Positions 57,431 to 64,000 of a stretch of 64,000 nt of DNA are shown piece after piece (the first letter of the stretch is position 1; every line of letters begins with the position of its first letter). The translations under genes and the position numbers were made by a program. The stretch lies in contig NZ_CP021850.1 of assembly GCF_002896855.1 (NCBI RefSeq), positions 4,613,665 through 4,677,664 on the forward strand, written 5' to 3'. The notes under the pieces were generated by a model. It saw nothing but the letters and a program-made list of their open reading frames with translations. It did no database searches and was not told where the DNA came from. This DNA comes from Clostridium thermosuccinogenes. GTDB lineage: Bacteria; Bacillota; Clostridia; Acetivibrionales; DSM-5807.

Positions 57431-57486
57431 AATATGAAAAGTTATAAAGTATATCTTTTTTATTATTTAATCTGGTATGATGGGGT

Positions 57487-57494
57487 AAGCAGGA
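57487..57494 (+). repeat. target site duplication, left copy (AAGCAGGA)
   Basis: Matches 59428-59435 on the other side of IS copy 2. Confidence 0.9.
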
Positions 57495-57610
57495 GGTAGT
57501 GTCAAAAGTTCTATGAAAGAATAAAATTTTGACGCCAGAAATGAGAGTATTTACCAAATATGCACATTGGAAACCAAATAAGCAACAAGAAAAACCATGG
57601 GAATATAATA

Positions 57611-57752
57611 CCTGTGGATTTGATGGATAACCCGCCCGAGGCATGGATAACAAGTGGATAAAGCATTGGCAACGAAAAGCGTGTTGCCAACACTTTATCA
57701 CACAAGTTACCCACACCCCTCAAATCAGCGGGTTACCCACAAACTCCACAGG
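57611..57752. repeat. 142-bp imperfect palindrome inside the IS, copy 2
   Basis: Same structure as 29827-29968 (offset 27784). Confidence 0.8.
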
Positions 57753-57811
57753 TTCGGCGGCGACTGTTTTGCTATGCTATGCTACAAAAATAAGAGGATG
57801 AATTTCGTTCC

Positions 57812-59242
57812 TTAAGCAGATTGTTGGGCTTTGATGTATTCTTGGGACATTTTAATGAGTGTAACCCACCTGGCAGGCATATTAGGCCGGTCTTTGAGCT
57901 CTTCTAAGACCACCGGCACCCTGCCTTCCAGAGAGGAATGAGGCCTTAGGAAGTTGAAGTAGGCTACAAACAGTGTAAGGAAGGATACTGAACCTGCATA
58001 GTTGTTAAAACCGTTGGTGGGTCTGTAGTTTCCCTTGAAGGTGCGGTTTAACCTTTCGATGATCTGCTTTAAAGGCCTGTATTCTTCGGAGATAGGGTCG
58101 TCGTTGGTAAGACCGATTACCTGCTTTATGTCAAAGTGGATGCCGTACTGGGCGAAATAGTGTTGAGCAAGCATGTAAATAGGGTTCCCGTCAAAGATCA
58201 GGGTAAGATCCTCAGGAAGCTTATCGAACTTGGACAATGCTTCGTCAAGAGCATAAATTGCAGCTTTAACATCACGGTTGGCAGAGACGGGGTATGAGAG
58301 GATAATCTTCTTTACTGCGTCGAATATAAAGAATACGTAATGCCATTTGCCCAGAACCTTTATGTACGTCTCATCCCCGCAGATGGAATCTGAGAGATCA
58401 TACTTGTAGTTGTCAATGAAGGGTTTAATGTTTGTGGCAACAGCATCGGCATAATTTGATACCGACTGATGAGAAACACTTACACCATGTACTTCACGCA
58501 TAAGGGCAGCTGTCATCCGGGTAGAAAGGCCAAAATTGACATGGTATGTAAGTATCAGCCCCAGGACGTGAGGAGAGACATAAAGCCTTGATATATCTAC
58601 ACTCGGAGGCTGGGAAGGCTTTCTTACCAAAGGCTCAAAGTCAATATCAAACTCCCTGTAGATGTAATGGAGCTTGAAATCATGTGGAGAAGACTTGTAG
58701 CGCTGCTTGTCTTCCTCGGACATGGAATTGAGCCTGTCAAGGTAATAGGGGCACTTGGAGTTGGTGCACTTATGTACGTTGAAGTCCTTACGCTCTTTCT
58801 TAAGTTCCAGTGTCCTTCCACAGTGGGGGCAGAGGAAGATGAGATTTTTTAGGTAACGGTTTTTCTTGTTGAAAGTGCACTTGCAGACTTTGCATAAGTA
58901 CTGGCCTTTACCACCGGTATTGTCGTAAAGGTATTCATGAGGAGCTCCACATCTTGGGCAGGCCATAGTATCAGGGACTGTAGAAGCTTTTCTCCTTGTA
59001 ATAGGGGTTATAAGCTTACCGGTTTCCTTGAGATGATTTGAAATAAGCTGCTTATAATCAAGCTTCTCAAGTGTCTCAATAATCGGCATGGTATCCACCA
59101 CAAGCTTGCGGTAAGGCTTCCTAACAGGCTCATCGTAGTACTTGCGGACGGATCCTTTACTAAAGAGTGCACACATGAGGTAAATGATAATTTTAGCTTG
59201 TATTTGAATGTATAGTAGTAAAACTGTTATAATGTTGTTCAA
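57812..59242 (-). CDS. DDE transposase with N-terminal zinc ribbons, copy 2
   Basis: A 476-residue transposase with the same translation as the copy at 30028-31458: two zinc-ribbon units near residues 90-180 and an IS240-like DDE core (GDETYIKVLGK, LIFDGNP, ERLNRTFKGNYR). The identity of both copies points to recent transposition within this genome. It is antisense to the flanking FAD-oxidoreductase operon. The start is TTG 59242 after AAAGGAG. Confidence 0.85.
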   Translation of the reverse strand: MNNIITVLLLYIQIQAKIIIYLMCALFSKGSVRKYYDEPVRKPYRKLVVDTMPIIETLEKLDYKQLISNHLKETGKLITPITRRKASTVPDTMACPRCGAPHEYLYDNTGGKGQYLCKVCKCTFNKKNRYLKNLIFLCPHCGRTLELKKERKDFNVHKCTNSKCPYYLDRLNSMSEEDKQRYKSSPHDFKLHYIYREFDIDFEPLVRKPSQPPSVDISRLYVSPHVLGLILTYHVNFGLSTRMTAALMREVHGVSVSHQSVSNYADAVATNIKPFIDNYKYDLSDSICGDETYIKVLGKWHYVFFIFDAVKKIILSYPVSANRDVKAAIYALDEALSKFDKLPEDLTLIFDGNPIYMLAQHYFAQYGIHFDIKQVIGLTNDDPISEEYRPLKQIIERLNRTFKGNYRPTNGFNNYAGSVSFLTLFVAYFNFLRPHSSLEGRVPVVLEELKDRPNMPARWVTLIKMSQEYIKAQQSA

Positions 59243-59450
59243 AGGTACTTAACTCCTTTCTTTGGGGGTTGTCCAGCAACAACATTATACCAAAAAAAGG
59301 GCAAGTACCTTTGCCTTTCTATACATTCTTAATTTCCAGTTAAATGAGGGTAAAACCCTTAATAATATAAAAGCAAGTAAAACCAAGGGTTAGAGGTCAA
59401 AAGCATATCAAAACTTTTGACACTACCAAGCAGGAAAGAAGGGGGATTTT

Positions 59451-61202
59451 ATGAAATGGAAATATCATAAAGCTGACCTGTGCGTAATCGGTGGAGGCCT
59501 GGCAGGAATGTGTACAGCCATTGCAGCAGCCAGGCATGGAGCTAAAGTAGTACTCATGCATGACAGACCGGTTTTAGGCGGAAACGCTTCTTCCGAAATA
59601 CGAATGTGGATATGCGGTGCCCATGGAGAGAACAACCGTGAAACGGGAATCATAGAAGAAATTGAACTGGAAAACATGTATCGCAATCCAACTCGTAATT
59701 ATTCAATTTGGGACAGTATATTGTATGAGAAGGTAAGATTTGAGGAGAATATAACATTGCTTTTGAATTGCAGCTGTAATAGTCTTGAAATGAACGGAAG
59801 TCGCATTAAATCCGTAAAAGGCTGGCAACTGACTACGGAAACATGGCATACTGTAGAAGCCGGTTTATTTGCTGATTGTTCCGGGGACAGCATCCTTGCA
59901 CCTTTATGCGCAGCAGAGCACCGTATAGGAAGAGAAGCTGCTGCAGAATTCGGCGAAGATATAGAGCCGGAGCAGGCTGACAAGAAAACAATGGGAATGA
60001 GCTGCCTTATTCAGGCTCGCGAGACAGACAGACCCCAGAAATTTAATCCTCCCAGCTGGGCTTATAAGTATTTGTCGGATGACGATCTGCCCTATAGAGA
60101 CCATGATGTCAGAACCAGTAACTTCTGGTGGATAGAGCTTGGAGGAGATCAGGATTCTATTCATGATACGGAGGAAATACGGGATGAATTGCTTAAGATA
60201 GCCTTCGGAGTATGGGATCATATCAAAAATCATGGAGATCATGGGGCTGATAACTGGGTATTGGATTGGGTAGGCTTTTTGCCGGGAAAACGGGAAAGCC
60301 GGCGCTATATTGGAGATTACATTATGACTCAGAATGATGTAAGAGCAGAGGGAAGATTTGAGGATGTAGTGGCATATGGAGGATGGACTATGGACGATCA
60401 TCATCCTGCAGGATTTAAGTATCCGGGACATCCTACTATCTGGCATCCTGCACCGTCCCCATTTGGAATCCCATATAGGTGTTTATACTCCAGAAATATT
60501 GATAATTTATTTTTTGCAGGCAGGAACATCAGTGTCACTCATGCAGCCATGAGTGCAACCCGTGTAATGGCTACTTGTGCTATTTTGGGGCAAGCTGTAG
60601 GAACGGCGGCAGCCATTGCAATAAGAAACGCATTAAAACCCAGGGGTGTTTATGAAAATAAGATTGATGAGCTTCAGCAGGCATTGATGGAAGACGACTG
60701 CTACCTTCCATGGAAAAGGAGAGATATACCGGAGCTGATTAAGAAAGCAGGATTAATTGCATCGGAAGGAGATCCTGAACCTTTAAGAAACGGACTGGAT
60801 CGTCCTATTGGGGAAGAGGACAATGGCTGGACAGGGAGTATTGGCTCATGGGTGCAATATACTTTTAAACAGTCGGAAAAAATTAGAGAGATACGCTTTG
60901 TATTTGACAGTGACCTGAATCGCACTGAGAAAGTTTATAATAAAGTGCAAAAAGCCCACAATATGCCTTGTAATTATCCGCTGGATAGTGAACCTCTTAA
61001 AGTACCCGAGAGCATGACCCGAGCTTTTAGAATTGAAGCTAAAGATAAAAATGGCCAATGGAAAACGGTACTTAAAGTTGATAACAACTATCAGCGGCTG
61101 GTTAAACTAAAAGTGAATATAGAAACTACTGCTATTCGTTTTATCCCGGAAGCCACCTGGGGTGCAGAAAGGGTACATGTATTTTCATGGGATGTACGTT
61201 AG
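59451..61202 (+). CDS. FAD-dependent oxidoreductase (FAD_oxidored family), second paralogue
   Basis: A 583-residue flavoprotein related to the one at 54023. FAD-binding ADLCVIGGGLAGMCTAIAAA lies at residues 6-25, then LGGNASSEIRMWICGAHG, ENMYRNPTRNYSIWD, LPGKRESRRYIGDYI and AGRNISVTHAAMSATRVMAT. The C-terminal 120 residues (GSWVQYTFKQSEKIREIRF) look like a discoidin/F5-8C beta sandwich. It has no signal peptide. ATG 59451 follows GAAGGGGG. The IS inserted immediately upstream cuts it off from the operon, and its codon use is less AT-rich than the preceding genes. A strong terminator follows. Confidence 0.87.
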   Translation: MKWKYHKADLCVIGGGLAGMCTAIAAARHGAKVVLMHDRPVLGGNASSEIRMWICGAHGENNRETGIIEEIELENMYRNPTRNYSIWDSILYEKVRFEENITLLLNCSCNSLEMNGSRIKSVKGWQLTTETWHTVEAGLFADCSGDSILAPLCAAEHRIGREAAAEFGEDIEPEQADKKTMGMSCLIQARETDRPQKFNPPSWAYKYLSDDDLPYRDHDVRTSNFWWIELGGDQDSIHDTEEIRDELLKIAFGVWDHIKNHGDHGADNWVLDWVGFLPGKRESRRYIGDYIMTQNDVRAEGRFEDVVAYGGWTMDDHHPAGFKYPGHPTIWHPAPSPFGIPYRCLYSRNIDNLFFAGRNISVTHAAMSATRVMATCAILGQAVGTAAAIAIRNALKPRGVYENKIDELQQALMEDDCYLPWKRRDIPELIKKAGLIASEGDPEPLRNGLDRPIGEEDNGWTGSIGSWVQYTFKQSEKIREIRFVFDSDLNRTEKVYNKVQKAHNMPCNYPLDSEPLKVPESMTRAFRIEAKDKNGQWKTVLKVDNNYQRLVKLKVNIETTAIRFIPEATWGAERVHVFSWDVR

Positions 61203-61224
61203 TTTACATAAATTTGCATTACAA

Positions 61225-61262
61225 AATACTGCTCCTATTTATTAGGAGCAGTATTTTTTGTG
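61225..61262 (+). terminator. rho-independent terminator after the FAD oxidoreductase
   Basis: AATACTGCTCCTA pairs with TAGGAGCAGTATT across a short loop, followed by TTTTT. Strong and perfectly placed after the stop codon. Confidence 0.9.
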
Positions 61263-61348
61263 ATAAACCATTTTTGAGAAACTATATAAATATATTAGTG
61301 CTGTTGTATTGAAAGGCACTAAAACAAGTGTCAGAGAATTCTCAACCT

Positions 61349-61396
61349 TATTAGGGATAGCTGCATAAACATTTACGATTTACTGCACGACACTAA
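61349..61396 (+). repeat. relic end of the IS4-type element
   Basis: The reverse complement begins TTAGTGTCGTGCAGTAAAT and continues as at 45873-45920 with only a few differences (AAATGTTTATGCAGCTATCC and CTAAT shared). Only about 48 bases survive. The region 61203-61627 is otherwise free of genes. Confidence 0.75.
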
Positions 61397-61627
61397 TAAT
61401 TAAGATAATACAGGCATTTTGGAATATGATATTCAAAAATTAATATTTTACCGAAAGAGTTGATTTTGTATACTTAGCCTGATATATAATGAAATCATCC
61501 GCACCTGCATTTTGAATGACTTACCTTTTATATGGCCGCATGGATTTTGGGCGGTCCTGTTCATTCTGCGGGGGACAGAGCATTTTATAGAGCGGTTAAT
61601 AAATAAATGGTTTGGATGTGATATAAA

Positions 61628-63829
61628 ATGAGGGAAAAAAGAGCAGGCAGTTTAAGGATGTTCTATGAAAAGCCGGGTGAAAAATGGCTCGATGCCCTTC
61701 CCCTTGGCAACGGACGGATAGGAGCCATGGTATACGGGAGAGCCAATGATGAAATAATCCAGCTGAATGAAACCACCTTTTGGTCCGGAGAAGCTTCGAA
61801 GGGAAACGTGGTGGAAGAAAGCCCGGAGCTTGTAAAAGAGATAAGAAAATACCTTTTCAATAATGATTATGAAAAGGCCAGAGAGCTTTGCCACAAAATA
61901 ACGGGCAGGAAGCTGAATTACGGCACAAATTTGCCGGTAGGGGACATGAAACTGGACTTCGGCTCCCGCACCGGCAATTATACAAACTTTTACCGAGAGC
62001 TGGACTTGAGCGCCGGAATTGTAAAAGTGACGTATAATCACGATGATAATGAATATAAAGAAGAGGTGTTTGTTTCAAATCCTCACCAGGTGGCGGTTGT
62101 GAAGGTAATCTCAAAGCTTCCCGGCAAGCTTGGTTTCAGAATAAGCTTTCAGGGAATGAACAGCACAATGGCAGTACATGCGGATAGCCGAGGAGATCTT
62201 GTCATTTCAGGCAATGCTTTTGAGAATATACATAGCGATGGGAAAACCGGAGTTGCAATCCATGGAAGAATACGCGTCCTGACGGATAACGGACATATAT
62301 GCCAGGAGGCTCACGCTCTCAATGTAGAAGGCGCGGATTCGGCTGTGGTGCTGGTGGCCCTGAGGACAAACTTTGAGTGTTCGGAGCCTTTCCAGGATTG
62401 CCTTGACAAAATAGAGAAGGCGGCCATGTTATCCTATGAAGAATTAAAGGAAGAACACATAAAAGAACACAGCAGTCTGATGAACCGCATGTTGCTGAGC
62501 CTTGGGCATGGCTGCCATGATGATGTTCCGACGGACCAGCGTATTGAAAGGGTAAGGAACGGAGAGGCCGATCCCGGATTGGATGCGCTGTTGTTCAATT
62601 ACGGCCGTTATCTGATCATTGGAAGCTCCAGAGAGAATTCTCCCCTGCCCAATCATCTGCAGGGTATCTGGAATGACGGCCTTGCATGCCAGATGGAATG
62701 GACCTGCGATATGCACCTCGATATAAACACCCAGATGAACTACTGGCCGACGGAAGCTGCAAACCTCAGCGAATGCAATATGCCGTTATTCAAGTGGATT
62801 TCAGAAAGGCTTGTACCATCAGGTGCCCATACTGCAAAGGTGCATTATGGATGCAGGGGATGGACTGCCCACACTGTTTCCAACGCCTGGGGATATTCTG
62901 CACCAGGATGGGGCGAATCCTGGGGAATATGGCCCATGGGGGGAGTGTGGATTGCAACCCACTTGTGGGAGCATTATCTATATACCGGGGACAAGGAGTT
63001 CCTGGAAAAGGCCGCATATCCGGTTTTAAAGGGGGCTGCGGAATTTGTTCTGGATTACCTGGTGCAGGACCTGGAAAAGGGATATCTTTTGAGCGGTCCT
63101 TCCTTCTCGCCGGAAAACAGCTTCCTTATAAACGGGCAATCCTACTCCAATACGATGGGACCTACGTTTGATACGGTACTGAGCCGCGAGATTTTCAATA
63201 TTTGCATTGAAGCAGCAAAGATATTAGACTGTGATGCTGATTTTTCCGACCGGTTAAAGGATGCTTGCGGAAAGCTTCCGGATTTTGCCGTGGGAAAGGA
63301 AGGACAGCTGCAGGAATGGCTTCAGGATTTTGAAGCTTCCGATCCTCATCACAGGCATATTTCGCACCTTTTGGCACTTTATCCTTTCAGCCAGATTACG
63401 GTGGACAAAACCCCTGAACTCAGTGCTGCAGCCAGAAGAAGCATAGACTTGAGGGTGAGTCCGGAGGGCTCCTATGAGGAATCAAATTGGGGTTATGCCC
63501 TTTTGGAGGCTTACTTTGCCCGGTTGAAGGATGGGAATGAGGCATATAAATATATACAAGGTGCAATCCGGGGATTGACATATGATAATCTCTTTATCTG
63601 CCATCCTGTTTTTGAGGGATATGAAGTGGGCATTTATGAGCTGGATGGAAATACAGGCATGAGTGCGGCCGTGCTTGAGATGCTCCTTCAAAGCCATGAA
63701 GGCATAATTGAACTGCTGCCGGCGTTGCCAAATGCCTGGGATGCGGGATATGTCAAGGGTATTTGTGCAAGGGGCGGCTTTGTGATCGACATGGAATGGG
63801 AAAATCACAGTCTTAAAAAGTTTCCATAA
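61628..63829 (+). CDS. glycoside hydrolase family 95 (alpha-L-fucosidase type), frameshifted near the C-terminus
   Basis: A 733-residue GH95 enzyme. This inverting family cleaves terminal alpha-1,2-L-fucose and, in some members, alpha-L-galactose. The N-terminal domain starts FYEKPGEKWLDALPLGNGRI, the barrel has NHLQGIWND, HLDINTQMNYWPTEAANLSE (Asp365, Asn367) and GQLQEWLQDF with the presumed general acid Glu563, then HRHISHLLALYPF. No signal peptide is visible, suggesting intracellular action on imported sugars. The frame stops at 63829 (LKKFP), but the next frame continues with VSITSKLGNPCTIKYKD to a TAG at 63931-63933, the expected GH95 tail. One missing A in the A5 run at 63815-63819 would explain it. 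Confidence 0.9.
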   Translation: MREKRAGSLRMFYEKPGEKWLDALPLGNGRIGAMVYGRANDEIIQLNETTFWSGEASKGNVVEESPELVKEIRKYLFNNDYEKARELCHKITGRKLNYGTNLPVGDMKLDFGSRTGNYTNFYRELDLSAGIVKVTYNHDDNEYKEEVFVSNPHQVAVVKVISKLPGKLGFRISFQGMNSTMAVHADSRGDLVISGNAFENIHSDGKTGVAIHGRIRVLTDNGHICQEAHALNVEGADSAVVLVALRTNFECSEPFQDCLDKIEKAAMLSYEELKEEHIKEHSSLMNRMLLSLGHGCHDDVPTDQRIERVRNGEADPGLDALLFNYGRYLIIGSSRENSPLPNHLQGIWNDGLACQMEWTCDMHLDINTQMNYWPTEAANLSECNMPLFKWISERLVPSGAHTAKVHYGCRGWTAHTVSNAWGYSAPGWGESWGIWPMGGVWIATHLWEHYLYTGDKEFLEKAAYPVLKGAAEFVLDYLVQDLEKGYLLSGPSFSPENSFLINGQSYSNTMGPTFDTVLSREIFNICIEAAKILDCDADFSDRLKDACGKLPDFAVGKEGQLQEWLQDFEASDPHHRHISHLLALYPFSQITVDKTPELSAAARRSIDLRVSPEGSYEESNWGYALLEAYFARLKDGNEAYKYIQGAIRGLTYDNLFICHPVFEGYEVGIYELDGNTGMSAAVLEMLLQSHEGIIELLPALPNAWDAGYVKGICARGGFVIDMEWENHSLKKFP

Positions 63830-63933
63830 CCTCAAAGCTTGGTAATCCATGCACTATCAAGTATAAGGATAGAATAGAGAAGCTTAATTTGGCTGCCGGT
63901 GAAACCAAGGTGTATGATTTTAATCAGATTTAG
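63815..63933 (+). pseudogene. displaced C-terminal tail of the GH95 gene
   Basis: In the frame other than that of the main GH95 frame this encodes VSITSKLGNPCTIKYKD, then LNLAAGETKVYDFNQI and TAG. GH95 proteins end in just such a beta-strand domain (GNPCxIxY). It is the original end of the gene, put out of frame by a one-base change in the A run. It may be a sequencing error or a true mutation. Confidence 0.75.
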
Positions 63934-64000
63934 GGAGCCGGGAGCATAAAACCGGGGCAGCACGATTTATATAAAATTGGTTTGAATTCAGCCAATAATG

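Larger units (their letters stand above)
57495..59427 (-). mobile_element. 1933-bp IS, IS6/IS240-like, copy 2
   Basis: Same length, ends and gene as the copy at 29711-31643, at a constant offset of 27784 bases, and I saw no difference in the stretches compared. It has its own 8-bp duplication AAGCAGGA (57487-57494 and 59428-59435), different from that of copy 1. It separates the UroD-like gene from the second FAD oxidoreductase, ending 23 bases before that gene's start codon. Confidence 0.92.

Noticed and set aside
29711-59427. Composite transposon formed by the two 1933-bp IS copies
   Set aside because: Each copy has its own distinct 8-bp duplication on both sides, which shows independent insertions.

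Overview
This window looks like chromosome of an endospore-forming, anaerobic clostridial Firmicute of low to middling GC. The evidence is a set of spore genes (YabG protease, SleL/YaaH-type GH18 lytic enzyme, SleB-type hydrolase, H-type SASP), three classic Firmicutes riboswitches (cobalamin, c-di-AMP ydaO type, tandem glycine), frequent TTG/GTG starts behind strong GGAGG ribosome sites, and YesMN/Lpl-type sugar uptake genes. No rRNA, tRNA or CRISPR array was seen. The species cannot be named from the sequence.

Bases 1-10 kb: a cobalamin riboswitch leads into cobO and a btuF-btuC-btuD uptake operon. The ATPase carries an extra C-terminal domain. Two arrays of DnaA-box-like 9-mers flank dinB and sleL on the minus strand, and yabG follows. 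A c-di-AMP riboswitch precedes a LysM/SleB hydrolase.

Bases 11-18 kb: a sugar-type regulon with two AraC regulators, a UroD-family protein, a ThuA-Gfo/Idh operon and a ferredoxin-type aldo/keto reductase. Bases 18.7-27.2 kb: a glycine riboswitch with an AGCS symporter, a lactate dehydrogenase relic, a SASP, a chemoreceptor, a STAS-like protein, a GNAT-like protein and a NatAB-type ABC pair.

Bases 27.2-38 kb: an insertion-sequence graveyard. An N-truncated tyrosine recombinase lies beside a truncated IS66 with a passenger ORF, itself split by a 1933-bp IS (8-bp target duplication CAATATGC). A second IS66 (duplication CTTTAACC) splits a tlyA gene. An IS4-type element (duplication ATGGATAA) sits exactly at that IS66's tnpA start codon. 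An IS110 relic and an intact second tlyA paralogue follow.

Bases 39.6-45.9 kb: a heterodimeric ABC exporter, a LacI regulator and a Gfo/Idh oxidoreductase. Bases 45.9-61.4 kb: a block bounded by outward-facing ends of one IS4-type family. It holds an AT-rich YesN-YesM-LplB-LplC-binding lipoprotein-FAD oxidoreductase-UroD-like operon, a second copy of the 1933-bp IS (duplication AAGCAGGA) and a second FAD oxidoreductase. A GH95 family glycosidase with a probable frameshift near its C-terminus closes the window. The most interesting biology is the FAD-oxidoreductase/UroD-like/sugar-uptake cluster, the IS66 passenger gene, and the DnaA-box arrays and long palindromes.
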